NCBI RefSeq assembly: GCF_016860545.1
Contig: NZ_BNEB01000001.1
Span: forward strand, 496,001 to 560,000
From: Streptomyces asoensis
GTDB taxonomy: Bacteria; Actinomycetota; Actinomycetes; Streptomycetales; Streptomycetaceae
DNA length: 64,000 nucleotides
Reading direction: 5' to 3'
The stretch's first letter is position 1. Each line of letters opens with the position of its first letter. The translations under genes and the position numbers were made by a program. Below are positions 51,394 through 60,720 of the stretch, in pieces. Below the pieces are notes generated by a model. That model made no database searches, was not told the DNA's origin, and saw only the letters and a list, made by a program, of their open reading frames with translations.

Positions 51394-51699
51394 ATGCGCT
51401 ACAGGCTCACGTTCGTCGTCGGGCTCGCTCTGGGTTACGTACTGGGCACGCGTGCCGGACGCGAGCGGTACGAGCAGTTGAAGAAGTCGGCGCGGCAGGT
51501 CGCGCAGAACCCCGCCGTGCGCAACACCGCCGAGACCGCCGCCCAGCAGGGGCGCCAGTACGCGGGCAAGGCTTACCACGCGGTCAGTGACAAGGTCGGC
51601 GACCGGATGCCCGAGTCCGTGGCGGGCCGGGTCAGGTCGCTGCGGGACCGCAACGGCAACGGCGCGGGCGGGGACGACTGGGGCACCAGCAACACCTAG
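51394..51699 (+). CDS. YtxH-like small membrane-anchored protein
   Basis: 101 residues. A short hydrophobic N-terminus (LTFVVGLALGYVLGTRAG) is followed by a charged amphipathic helix region (RERYEQLKKSARQVAQ) and Ala/Gln-rich helices, ending in a Gly/Asn-rich tail. This resembles YtxH-domain general-stress proteins. AAGGAG is 12 bases before ATG 51394; a GTG at 51385 has no room for a ribosome site. Function unknown. Confidence 0.7.
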   Translation: MRYRLTFVVGLALGYVLGTRAGRERYEQLKKSARQVAQNPAVRNTAETAAQQGRQYAGKAYHAVSDKVGDRMPESVAGRVRSLRDRNGNGAGGDDWGTSNT

Positions 51700-51871
51700 C
51701 GGCACCCCTGGGGGGCACACCGGGGCGGCCGCCCCGCGCACCCGGGCGTGTGACATGTGCGGCCCGGTACGAGGGCGCGACCAGCGACAACGCCCCGCAC
51801 CGGGCCGGCCCGCGCCACCCTCGCGGTCTCCGCGGCCCAACCAGAGCGGCGCGTGCGGCAGAATTTTCGTC

Positions 51872-53326
51872 ATGGGGATAGTCGCCGGGTTGGACAGTTC
51901 ACCCGATTTCACTCGTATCGTCGTCTGCGACGCGGACACCGGAGCCGTGCTCCGGCAGGGGTATGCGCCGCATCCGCTGGATGGCGCCGAGAGTGGGGGC
52001 CGGCCCTCCGACGTCGATCCGCAGGCCTGGCTGCTGTCGCTGGGCGAGGCCGCGGGCGGCGGGCTCCTGGAGGGCGTGCAGGCCATCGGCGTCTCCTCGC
52101 AGCAGAACGCGGTCGTGCCGCTGGACGCCCAGGGCAACACCGTGCGGCCGGCGATGGTCGGCGGGGACAAGCGGGCCCAGGTCGCGGCGGCCGATCTGAT
52201 CGACGCGCTCGGCGGCCGCGAGGCCTGGGCGCAGGCGGTGGGGTGCGTCCCGCAGGCCGCGCAGCCGGTGACCAAGCTGCGCTGGCTGGCGAAGAACGAG
52301 CCCGAGGCCGCCGCCCGGACGACCGTGCTGCTCCAGGCCCACGACTGGCTCGTGTGGCAGCTCCTGGGGCGGCCCGTGCGCAGGACCACCGATCGCGGCG
52401 GAGCCTCCGGGACCGGCTACTGGTCGGCGGCCACCGGTGGTTACCGGCCAGATCTGGTGGAGCTGGCGCTCGGTCACCAGGCCATGCTCCCCGAGGTGAT
52501 CGGCCCGTCCGACGCGGCCGGTACGACGCCGGAGGGGCTGCTGATCTCGGCGGGGACCGGCGAGACGATGGCGGCCGCGCTGGGGCTGGGTCTCGGCCAC
52601 GGGGACGCGGTCGTGTCGCTCGGCGCCTCCGGGTCCGTGATGGCCGTGCACCACGAGGCGCTCGTCGACCAGAGCGGGATGATCACCTCCCTGGCCGACG
52701 CCACGGGCATGCACCTGCCGGTCGTCACCACCCTGAACGCCGTACGGACCCTGCGCGGGGCCGCCGAGCTGATCGGGGCGCCTGATCTGGAGGCGCTGTC
52801 CGACCTGGCGATGAAGTCGACGCCCGGGTCGCACGGGCTGGTCATGCTGCCCTACCTGGAGGGCGAGCGGACGCCGAACCTGCCGCACACCGCCGGGACC
52901 CTGGCGGGTCTGCGCCGCGAGTCGATGAAGCCGGAGCACTTCGCGCGGGCCGCCTTCGAGGGCATGCTGTGCGGGCTCGCGGACGCCCTCGACGTGCTGC
53001 GCGGCCGGGGCGTGGACGTGCGGCGGATCTTCCTGCTCGGGGCGGCGGCCGAGCTGCCGGCCGTGCAGGCGGCGGCGCCCGCGCTGTTCGGGGCCCAGGT
53101 CGTTGTACCGCAGCCGGCGGACTACGCGGCGATCGGGGCGGCCCGGCAGGCCGCGTGGGCGCTCGGGGCCTCGCAGGGCACCCTCGACCCGCGGACCCCG
53201 CCGGCCTGGCAGGGCGCGGCGGCGCAGGTGCTGGACCCGGGCGAGGAACGGGCGGTCGGACAGGCCGTGCGCCAGCAGTACGTGTCGGTGCGGGAGCAGA
53301 CGCACCCGGGCGCGTTCCGCGCCTGA
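51872..53326 (+). CDS. FGGY-family carbohydrate kinase (xylulokinase-like)
   Basis: 484 residues. Domain I starts MGIVAGLDSSPDFTRIVVCDADTG with the phosphate-1 loop, has GVSSQQNAVVPLDAQG and the Asp-Lys segment VGGDKRAQ; domain II has ISAGTGETMAAALGLGLGHGDAVVSLGASGSV and AAELPAVQAAAPALFGAQVVVP. Sugar kinases of this family phosphorylate xylulose and related sugars with ATP. The ATG at 51872 has no ribosome site, and an AT-rich AGAATTTT lies just before it, which may be a leaderless -10 region. Confidence 0.85.
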   Translation: MGIVAGLDSSPDFTRIVVCDADTGAVLRQGYAPHPLDGAESGGRPSDVDPQAWLLSLGEAAGGGLLEGVQAIGVSSQQNAVVPLDAQGNTVRPAMVGGDKRAQVAAADLIDALGGREAWAQAVGCVPQAAQPVTKLRWLAKNEPEAAARTTVLLQAHDWLVWQLLGRPVRRTTDRGGASGTGYWSAATGGYRPDLVELALGHQAMLPEVIGPSDAAGTTPEGLLISAGTGETMAAALGLGLGHGDAVVSLGASGSVMAVHHEALVDQSGMITSLADATGMHLPVVTTLNAVRTLRGAAELIGAPDLEALSDLAMKSTPGSHGLVMLPYLEGERTPNLPHTAGTLAGLRRESMKPEHFARAAFEGMLCGLADALDVLRGRGVDVRRIFLLGAAAELPAVQAAAPALFGAQVVVPQPADYAAIGAARQAAWALGASQGTLDPRTPPAWQGAAAQVLDPGEERAVGQAVRQQYVSVREQTHPGAFRA

Positions 53327-53571
53327 GGCACGGGAGCGGGGAACGGCACGGCAGCGTGGCGGAGGGGCAGCGGCTCGGAAGACACCCGGGGCGCGGAAGG
53401 TGCGCCGGTGGTCCGCGGGCGCGTTCGGTGTGCGGGGGCGCACCGGGTGTACCCGGACGGCCGTAACCGCACTGCTGTGAGCTAAATCGGTTGAGGTAAC
53501 GCGGGTGGGGTGTCGGACGATAGGGGCCAGGGGCAACCAATGCCCCTCCCGCCGACTCCGAGAGACGTAGC
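53327..53571. other. Promoter region of the ABC exporter genes
   Basis: 245 bp. The last 90 bases are less GC-rich (GAGCTAAATCGG near 53480) and presumably hold the exporter promoter. Nothing else is identifiable. Confidence 0.3.
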
Positions 53572-55305
53572 GTGCTCATACGACTACTACGGACCTATCT
53601 CAGGCCCTACAAGAAACCCATCACCCTGCTGGTGGTGCTCCAGTTCCTCCAGACCTGCGCCACCCTCTACCTGCCCACGCTGAACGCGCACATCATCGAC
53701 AACGGCGTCGTCGAGGGGGACACCGGATACATCCTGTCCTACGGCGGCCTGATGATCGGTATCTCGCTGGCGCAGGTCGTCTGCAACATCGGTGCCGTGT
53801 ACTACGGCGCCAGGACGGCCGCGGCGCTCGGCCGGGACGTCCGGGCGGCCGTCTTCGACCGTGTGCAGTCCTTCTCCGCCCGCGAGGTCGGCCAGTTCGG
53901 CGCGCCCTCGCTGATCACCCGGACCACGAACGACGTCCAGCAGATCCAGATGCTGGCGCTGATGACGTTCACGCTGATGGTGTCGGCGCCCATCATGTGC
54001 GTGGGCGGGGTGGTGCTGGCCCTCGGCCTGGACGTGCCGCTGTCCGCGGTGCTGATCGCCGTGGTGCCGACCCTGGGCGTCTGCGTGACGCTCATCGTGC
54101 GCCGGCTGCGACCGCTGTTCCGGTCGATGCAGGTGAAGCTGGACACCGTGAACCGGGTGCTGCGCGAGCAGATCACCGGCAACCGGGTCATCCGCGCCTT
54201 CGTCCGCGACGAGTTCGAGCAGCAGCGGTTCAGGAAGGCCAACGACGATCTCACCGACGTCTCGCTGAGGACCGGCAACCTGCTCGCGCTGATGTTCCCG
54301 GTGGTCATGACCACCGTGAACCTGTCCTCGATCGCCGTGGTGTGGTTCGGTGCCCACCGGATCGACAGCGGCGGGATGCAGATCGGTGATCTGACGGCGT
54401 TCCTCGCCTACCTCATGCAGATCGTGATGTCCGTGATGATGGCCACCTTCATGTTCATGATGGTGCCGCGGGCTGAGGTGTGCGCCGAGCGCATCCAGGA
54501 GGTGCTGGACACCTCCTCGTCCGTGGTCCCGCCGGTGGCTCCGGTCACCGAGCTGCGGCGGCACGGGCATCTGGAGATCCGGCAGGCGGGATTCCGCTAC
54601 CCGGGCGCCGAGGAGCCCGTCCTGAAGTCCGTGGAGCTCGTGGCGCGGCCCGGTGAGACGACGGCCGTGATCGGCTCGACCGGCAGCGGCAAGTCCACGC
54701 TGCTCGGGCTGGTCGCCCGGCTGTTCGACGCCACCGAGGGCGAGGTGCTCGTCGACGGGGTGCCCGTCGCCGAGGTCGACCCGGTGCTGCTGGCCAAGAC
54801 CGTCGGTCTCGTGCCGCAGAAGCCGTACCTGTTCGCCGGCACGGTCGCCACGAACCTGCGCTACGGCAATCCGGACGCCACGGACGAGGAGCTGTGGCAC
54901 GCGCTGGAGGTGGCGCAGGCCAAGGACTTCGTGAGCAAGCTGGAGAACGGACTCGACTCCCCCGTCGCCCAGGGCGGGACGAACGTCTCCGGTGGGCAGC
55001 GGCAGCGGCTGGCGATCGCCCGCACGCTCGTGCAGCGGCCGGAGATCTACCTCTTCGACGACTCCTTCTCGGCCCTGGACTACGCCACCGACGCGGCCCT
55101 GCGGGCGGCGCTCGGGCGGGAGACCGCCGAGGCCACCGTGGTGATCGTCGCCCAGCGGGTGGCCACCATCCGCGACGCCGACCGGATCGTCGTCCTCGAC
55201 GAGGGCCTGGTCGTCGGCACCGGCACCCACGACGAGTTGATGGCCGGCAATGAGACCTACCGGGAGATCGTGCTCTCCCAGCTGACGGAAGCGGAGGCTG
55301 CCTGA
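53572..55305 (+). CDS. ABC exporter half-transporter with degenerate catalytic site
   Basis: 577 residues: six-helix transmembrane domain (to about 320) and a nucleotide-binding domain. Walker A is GSTGSGKSTLLG, signature NVSGGQRQRLAIARTLV, and Walker B IYLFDDSFSALD. The Glu that normally follows the Walker B Asp is replaced by Asp, as in heterodimeric exporters of the BmrCD/TM287-288 type where one site is inactive. Start GTG 53572. The stop overlaps the next start by one base (TGATG), so the two halves form a co-translated heterodimer. Multidrug or lipid-like export is probable; substrate unknown. Confidence 0.85.
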   Translation: MLIRLLRTYLRPYKKPITLLVVLQFLQTCATLYLPTLNAHIIDNGVVEGDTGYILSYGGLMIGISLAQVVCNIGAVYYGARTAAALGRDVRAAVFDRVQSFSAREVGQFGAPSLITRTTNDVQQIQMLALMTFTLMVSAPIMCVGGVVLALGLDVPLSAVLIAVVPTLGVCVTLIVRRLRPLFRSMQVKLDTVNRVLREQITGNRVIRAFVRDEFEQQRFRKANDDLTDVSLRTGNLLALMFPVVMTTVNLSSIAVVWFGAHRIDSGGMQIGDLTAFLAYLMQIVMSVMMATFMFMMVPRAEVCAERIQEVLDTSSSVVPPVAPVTELRRHGHLEIRQAGFRYPGAEEPVLKSVELVARPGETTAVIGSTGSGKSTLLGLVARLFDATEGEVLVDGVPVAEVDPVLLAKTVGLVPQKPYLFAGTVATNLRYGNPDATDEELWHALEVAQAKDFVSKLENGLDSPVAQGGTNVSGGQRQRLAIARTLVQRPEIYLFDDSFSALDYATDAALRAALGRETAEATVVIVAQRVATIRDADRIVVLDEGLVVGTGTHDELMAGNETYREIVLSQLTEAEAA

Positions 55306-57233
55306 TGGCCGGGCCCATGGGGCGCATGATGGCCGGCTCCGGTCCCGAGAGCCGCTCGCTGGACTTCAAGGTGTCCGGCAGGCGGCTGCTCGCCCGGTTC
55401 GGGCCCGAGCGGTTCACCCTGTACGCGATGCTGGGCTGCGTGGTGCTGAGCGTCGGACTGAACGTGGTCGGGCCGAAGATCCTCGGCAAGGCCACCGACC
55501 TGGTCTTCGCGGGCATCGTCGGGCGGCAGATGCCGGCCGGGGCGAGCAAGGAGCAGGTCCTCGACTCGATGCGGGAGCGTGGCGAGGGCAGCGTCGCCGA
55601 CATGCTCCGCAGCACCGACTTCACCCCCGGCAAGGGCATCGACTTCGGGGCGGTCGGCGAGATCCTGCTGTTCGCGGTCGGGGTGTTCCTGGTCGCCGGT
55701 CTGCTGATGGCGGTGGCGACCCGGCTGGTCAACAAGTCCGTCAACCGCACCATGTTCCGGATGCGCGAGGACGTGCAGACTAAGCTGTCGCGGCTGCCGC
55801 TGTCGTACTTCGACAAGCGTCAGCGCGGCGAGGTCCTCTCCCGCGCGACGAACGACATCGACAACATCGGTCAGACGCTCCAGCAGTCGATGGGCCAGCT
55901 GATCAACTCGCTGCTGACCGTCATCGGCGTGCTGGCGATGATGTTCTGGGTGTCGTGGATCCTGGCCCTGGTCGCGCTGGTCACCGTGCCGCTGTCGGCG
56001 GTCGTCGCCACGCGCGTGGGCAAGCGGTCGCAGCCGCACTTCGTGCAGCAGTGGCGTTCCACCGGCAAGCTCAACGCCCACATCGAGGAGATGTACACCG
56101 GCCACACGCTGGTGAAGGTGTTCGGGCGGCAGGCGGAGTCGGCGCAGCAGTTCGCCGAGCAGAACGACGCGCTGTACGAGGCCGGGTTCAGGGCGCAGTT
56201 CAACAGCGGTGTCATGCAGCCGCTGATGATGTTCGTGTCGAACCTCAACTACGTGCTGGTCGCGGTGGTCGGCGGCCTGCGCGTCGCGTCGGGCTCGCTG
56301 TCCATCGGCGACGTGCAGGCGTTCATCCAGTACTCGCGCCAGTTCTCGATGCCGCTGACGCAGCTCGCGTCGATGGCGAACCTGGTGCAGTCGGGCGTCG
56401 CCTCGGCGGAGCGCGTCTTCGAACTCCTGGACGCCGAGGAGCAGGAGGCGGACCCGGTCGCGGCCGAGCGGCCCGGGGAGCTGCGCGGGCGGGTGGCGCT
56501 GGAGGGCGTGTCCTTCCGGTACGACCCGGAGAAGCCGCTGATCGAGGACCTCTCCCTGACGGTGGAGCCCGGCCACACGGTCGCCATCGTCGGCCCGACG
56601 GGCGCCGGCAAGACGACGCTGGTGAACCTGCTCATGCGGTTCTACGACGTCTCCGGCGGACGCATCACCCTCGACGGCGTCGACATCGCGCGGATGTCCC
56701 GCGACGAACTGCGCGCCGGCATCGGCATGGTGCTCCAGGACACCTGGCTGTTCGGCGGCACCATCGCGGAGAACATCGCGTACGGGGCGCCGGGCGAGGT
56801 CACCCGCGGCGAGATCGAGGAGGCGGCGCGGGCCGCGCACGCCGACCGGTTCGTGCGGACCCTGCCCGACGGCTACGACTCGGTGATCGACGACGAGGGC
56901 AGCGGGGTCAGCGCCGGTGAGAAGCAGCTGATCACCATCGCGCGGGCGTTCCTGTCGGACCCGACGATCCTGGTGCTCGACGAGGCCACCAGTTCCGTCG
57001 ACACCCGCACGGAGGTGCTGATCCAGAAGGCGATGGCGAAGCTGGCGCACGGGCGGACCTCGTTCGTCATCGCGCACCGGCTGTCGACGATCCGGGACGC
57101 CGACACCATCCTCGTGATGGAGAACGGCTCGATCGTCGAGCAGGGCGCGCACGCCGACCTGCTCGCGGCCGACGGGGCCTACGCGCGCCTGTACAAGGCG
57201 CAGTTCGCGCAGGCACTGGCCGAGGTCGACTGA
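55305..57233 (+). CDS. ABC exporter half-transporter, catalytic partner
   Basis: 642 residues: a soluble N-terminal extension with a long loop after the first helix (residues about 65-115), six-helix membrane domain and nucleotide-binding domain. Walker A is GPTGAGKTTLVNLL, the signature is GVSAGEKQLITIARAFL, and Walker B is ILVLDEATSSVD with the catalytic Glu. The partner gene has the opposite defect, so together they make one active and one degenerate site. It converges with hrdA, separated by a strong hairpin. Confidence 0.85.
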   Translation: MAGPMGRMMAGSGPESRSLDFKVSGRRLLARFGPERFTLYAMLGCVVLSVGLNVVGPKILGKATDLVFAGIVGRQMPAGASKEQVLDSMRERGEGSVADMLRSTDFTPGKGIDFGAVGEILLFAVGVFLVAGLLMAVATRLVNKSVNRTMFRMREDVQTKLSRLPLSYFDKRQRGEVLSRATNDIDNIGQTLQQSMGQLINSLLTVIGVLAMMFWVSWILALVALVTVPLSAVVATRVGKRSQPHFVQQWRSTGKLNAHIEEMYTGHTLVKVFGRQAESAQQFAEQNDALYEAGFRAQFNSGVMQPLMMFVSNLNYVLVAVVGGLRVASGSLSIGDVQAFIQYSRQFSMPLTQLASMANLVQSGVASAERVFELLDAEEQEADPVAAERPGELRGRVALEGVSFRYDPEKPLIEDLSLTVEPGHTVAIVGPTGAGKTTLVNLLMRFYDVSGGRITLDGVDIARMSRDELRAGIGMVLQDTWLFGGTIAENIAYGAPGEVTRGEIEEAARAAHADRFVRTLPDGYDSVIDDEGSGVSAGEKQLITIARAFLSDPTILVLDEATSSVDTRTEVLIQKAMAKLAHGRTSFVIAHRLSTIRDADTILVMENGSIVEQGAHADLLAADGAYARLYKAQFAQALAEVD

Positions 57234-57269
57234 GGCGACGGCGGTTCCCGGCCGGGGACCGTGCGGGGG

Positions 57270-57302
57270 GGGCCGCTCGCTCCGGGTGGGCGCGAGCGGC
57301 CC
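57270..57302. terminator. Bidirectional hairpin between exporter and hrdA
   Basis: GGGCCGCTCGC (57270-57280) and GCGAGCGGCCC (57292-57302) are perfect 11-bp complements around an 11-base loop. It lies between stop codons at 57233 and 57305. Confidence 0.8.
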
Positions 57303-57304
57303 GT

Positions 57305-58636
57305 TCAGTCCAGGTAGCCCCTGAGCTGGTCGGCGAAGGCGTGGTCGCGGAGTTTGTTGAGGGTCTTCGACTCGATCTGCCGGATCCGCTCGCGGGTCAC
57401 GCCGAAGATCCGGCCGATCTCCTCCAGCGTGCGCGGCCGGCCGTCCGCGAGCCCGTAGCGCAGCTGGACGACCTTGCGCTCGCGTTCGCCGAGGGTGGAG
57501 AGCACGGCCTCCAGGTGTTCGCGCAGCAGCAGGAAGGCGGCCGACTCGACGGGGCTCGCGGCGTCGCCGTCCTCGATGAGGTCGCCGAGGGCCACGTCGT
57601 CCTCCTCGCCGACGGGAGCGTGCAGCGAGACCGGCTCCTGGGCCAGCCGCAGCACCTCACCGACGCGTTCCGGCAGCAGGTCGAGCTGGGCGGCGACCTC
57701 TTCCGGGGTGGGCTCGTAGCCGCGTTCCTGGAGCATCCGGCGCTGGACGCGGACGACGCGGTTGATGAGTTCGACGACATGGACCGGGACGCGGATGGTG
57801 CGGGCCTGGTCGGCCAGCGCGCGGGACATGGCCTGGCGGATCCACCAGGTGGCGTAGGTGGAGAACTTGTAGCCGCGGGCGTAGTCGAACTTCTCGACCG
57901 CCCGGATGAGACCGAGGTTGCCCTCCTGGACGAGGTCCAGCATGGTGAGTCCGCGTCCGACGTAGCGCTTGGCGACGGAGACGACGAGCCGCAGGTTGGC
58001 CTCGATGAGGCGGCGTTTGGCCATCCGGCCCAGCACGACCAACCGGTCGAGATCGAGGGCGAGTTGGCTGTCGAGATCGGTCGCTCCGCTCAGCTTCTCC
58101 TCGGCGAACAGGCCCGCCTCCACCCGCCGGGCGAGGTCGACCTCCTCGGCGGCGGTGAGCAGCGGGATGCGGCCGATCTCCCGCAGGTACTGCCGGAACA
58201 GGTCGGAGGAGGGGCTGCCGCTGTCGGTGGCGCGGGGGCGGGCGCGGGCCGGCCGGGCGAGCTCGGGAACGTCCTCGGGGGCCTCGTCGGACACGTCCGC
58301 GGGGGCGTCGTCGGGGATCTCCGCCAGTGCCTCGGCGGGAGGTCCGGCCTCCTCGCCGGTGTCCGGTGCGGGCTCCGGCGCGAGGGGCCTCGCGGGTCCT
58401 TCCGGGTGCTGCTCCGGGGGGCGCCCGGCACGGTTCTGCGGCGGGACGGCGGCCAGTACTTCGGCCTCGGCGTCCCGTTCCGTGTCGTCGGCCGCGGCGG
58501 TACCGGGGGTGCCGGCCCTGCTCTCGGCGGTGCTGACGGACTGGGTCAGGGTCTGGGTCTGCACGGGGGCGACCTCCAGGATGATCGCTGCTGAGGTGAG
58601 CAGCAGCGGTACTTCGGGGGCGGAGTCGGCGGCCAC
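57305..58636 (-). CDS. hrdA: HrdA-type group 2 sigma factor
   Basis: 443 residues. The first 140 are acidic, Ala/Pro-rich and disordered. Then come region 1.2 ([33 protein letters not shown]), region 2 ([69 protein letters not shown] split here as the -10 binding block), region 3 and region 4 with [27 protein letters not shown] for the -35. It directs RNA polymerase to promoters close to those of HrdB. GTG 58636 is supported by GGAGGG 7 bases upstream. Its position beside dnaG fits HrdA of Streptomyces. Confidence 0.85.
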   Translation of the reverse strand: MAADSAPEVPLLLTSAAIILEVAPVQTQTLTQSVSTAESRAGTPGTAAADDTERDAEAEVLAAVPPQNRAGRPPEQHPEGPARPLAPEPAPDTGEEAGPPAEALAEIPDDAPADVSDEAPEDVPELARPARARPRATDSGSPSSDLFRQYLREIGRIPLLTAAEEVDLARRVEAGLFAEEKLSGATDLDSQLALDLDRLVVLGRMAKRRLIEANLRLVVSVAKRYVGRGLTMLDLVQEGNLGLIRAVEKFDYARGYKFSTYATWWIRQAMSRALADQARTIRVPVHVVELINRVVRVQRRMLQERGYEPTPEEVAAQLDLLPERVGEVLRLAQEPVSLHAPVGEEDDVALGDLIEDGDAASPVESAAFLLLREHLEAVLSTLGERERKVVQLRYGLADGRPRTLEEIGRIFGVTRERIRQIESKTLNKLRDHAFADQLRGYLD

Positions 58637-58783
58637 GCCGCGTCCCTCCGGGATCGGCCGCGCTCCGAGGACTCAGGCACCGCACCCCAGTGTGGAGTAC
58701 GACACACAGCCGCCACGAGGGGCGTGCGACGACTTTTTGAGTCCGGTCAGTGACCGCGCGGTTACCCTGCCGCGGACGGCGGC

Positions 58784-60679
58784 TCAGAGAGCGGACGGGC
58801 CCTCGTGCTGCAACGCCCTGTCGTACCTGGTCAGGATCATCATCTCGTTCTGGACGGCGGCCGACTGGGCCGGGTCCGTGTGGCCGAGCCGGGTCAGCGT
58901 GCTCTGGAGATCGGTGAGCCTGCGCGTCACGGCCCTGCGCCGGACCGTCACCAGCTGCTCCCCCGCGTAGTTCTCGTCGACCGTGCGGCGCATGATCGCC
59001 TCGACGGCCAGTTCGGTCACCATCGCCCGGACCGTGTCGTCGGGCGCGGCCTCCCGGACCCGGACGAGGTACTCCTGCCCGTCCTGGGTGCCGTACTCGG
59101 CGCCGCCCGCGTCCTGGATCGCCTGGCGCACGGCCGCGTAGGGGGCTGCGGTGAACTCGTCGGTCCCGTAGGCGTCGAAGGCCGGGGAGACCAGCTCGGG
59201 CCGTTGCAGGGCGAGCTTGAGCAGCTCGCGTTCGGTGGCGTAGACGGCGTTGCGCAGGTTGAGGGCGGGGCCGCCGGCCGCGGGCCGGGCGGCCGCCTCG
59301 TACGGCTGCGGGCCACGGGCCGGCGCCGGGCCCTTTCCGCCCCGCTCGCGGGCCCAACGGGCCAGCTGGGCGACCCGCTTGACGACGAACTGTGTGTCCA
59401 GGATGCCGAGCATGCCGGCCAGCTGGACGGCGACCTCGTGCTGGGCGCCGCTGTTCTTGATGCGGGCGACGATGGGCGCGGCCTCGTCGAGGGCGGCGGC
59501 GCGGCCGGCCGGGGTGTCGAGGTCGTAGCGGACGACGATCTGGCGGAGCGCGAACTCGAAGAGCGGGGTGCGCGGTTCGACGAGGTCGGCGACCGCCTCG
59601 TCGCCCTTGGCCAGGCGCAGGTCGCAGGGGTCCATGTTGTCGGGCGCGATGGCGATGTACGTCTCGGCGGCGAACTTCTGGTCGTCCTCGAAGGCGCGCA
59701 GGGCCGCCTTCTGGCCGGCCGCGTCACCGTCGAAGGTGAAGATGACCCGGGCGCTGCCGTTGTCCATCAGGAGCCGGCGCAGGATCTTGATGTGGTCGCC
59801 GCCGAAGGCGGTGCCGCAGGTCGCGATGGCGGTGGTGACGCCGGCCAGGTGGCAGGCCATGACGTCGGTGTAGCCCTCGACGACGACGGCCCGGCTGGTC
59901 TTCGCGATGTGCTGCTTGGCGAGGTCGATGCCGTACAGCACCTGGGACTTCTTGTAGATCGCGGTGTCGGGCGTGTTGAGGTACTTCGGGCCGTTGTCCG
60001 CCTCGTGGAGCTTGCGGGCGCCGAAGCCGACGACCTCGCCGCCGATGTCGCGGATGGGCCACATCAGGCGGCCCCGGAAGCGGTCGATGGGCCCGCGGCG
60101 GCCCTCCTGGGCCAGACCGGACAGGAGCAGTTCCTTGTCGGTGAAGCCCTTGCCGCGCAGGAAGCGGGTGAGGTGGTCCCAGCCTTGGGGGCTGTAGCCG
60201 ACGCCGAAGTGGACGGCCGCGGCCTGGTCGAAACCGCGCTCGGCGAGGAAGAGCCGGCCGGTCTCGGCCTCGGCGCCGGTGGCGAGCTGTTCCGCGTACC
60301 ACTCGGCGGCGATCTTGTGCGCCTCGACGAGACGGATGCGTTCGCCGCGCTGGTGGGAGGGGTTGTAGCCGCCCTCCTCGTAGCGCAGGGTGATGCCGGC
60401 CTGGGCGGCGAGCCGCTCGACCACCTCGGAGAAGGTCAGGTGGTCGACCTTCATCACGAACGAGATGGTGTCGCCGCCCTCCTGGCAGCCGAAGCAGTGG
60501 AACAGTCCCTTGCTCGGGCTGACCTGGAAGGACGGCGACTTCTCGTCATGGAACGGGCAGAGACCCTTGAGGTTGCCGCCGCCCGCGTTGCGCAGCTGGA
60601 GGTACTCGGACACCACGGCGTCGATCGGGACCGCGTCCCGTACCGCCTTCACGTCCTCGTCGTTGATCCGTCCTGCCAC
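58784..60679 (-). CDS. dnaG: DNA primase
   Basis: 631 residues in full DnaG order: zinc-binding domain with Cys/His in GLCPFHDEKSPSF and HCFGCQEGGD; Toprim core with VVVEGYTDVMACHLAG and FTFDGDAAGQKA; then the helical C-terminal DnaB-interaction region. It makes RNA primers for replication. The GTG start has no ribosome site, but TAGAAT lies exactly six bases before it, so the transcript probably starts at the GTG. Confidence 0.95.
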   Translation of the reverse strand: MAGRINDEDVKAVRDAVPIDAVVSEYLQLRNAGGGNLKGLCPFHDEKSPSFQVSPSKGLFHCFGCQEGGDTISFVMKVDHLTFSEVVERLAAQAGITLRYEEGGYNPSHQRGERIRLVEAHKIAAEWYAEQLATGAEAETGRLFLAERGFDQAAAVHFGVGYSPQGWDHLTRFLRGKGFTDKELLLSGLAQEGRRGPIDRFRGRLMWPIRDIGGEVVGFGARKLHEADNGPKYLNTPDTAIYKKSQVLYGIDLAKQHIAKTSRAVVVEGYTDVMACHLAGVTTAIATCGTAFGGDHIKILRRLLMDNGSARVIFTFDGDAAGQKAALRAFEDDQKFAAETYIAIAPDNMDPCDLRLAKGDEAVADLVEPRTPLFEFALRQIVVRYDLDTPAGRAAALDEAAPIVARIKNSGAQHEVAVQLAGMLGILDTQFVVKRVAQLARWARERGGKGPAPARGPQPYEAAARPAAGGPALNLRNAVYATERELLKLALQRPELVSPAFDAYGTDEFTAAPYAAVRQAIQDAGGAEYGTQDGQEYLVRVREAAPDDTVRAMVTELAVEAIMRRTVDENYAGEQLVTVRRRAVTRRLTDLQSTLTRLGHTDPAQSAAVQNEMMILTRYDRALQHEGPSAL

Positions 60680-60685
60680 GAGGTG

Positions 60686-60691
60686 ATTCTA
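60686..60691 (-). promoter_or_regulatory. -10 element of a leaderless dnaG promoter
   Basis: TAGAAT on the minus strand is six bases before the GTG start, placing +1 on the start codon itself. The -35 region is weak (TCGGTG-like at about 17-20 bp). Confidence 0.55.
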
Positions 60692-60720
60692 CGGGGGCGG
60701 ACCGACACCGAGGTGGCGCG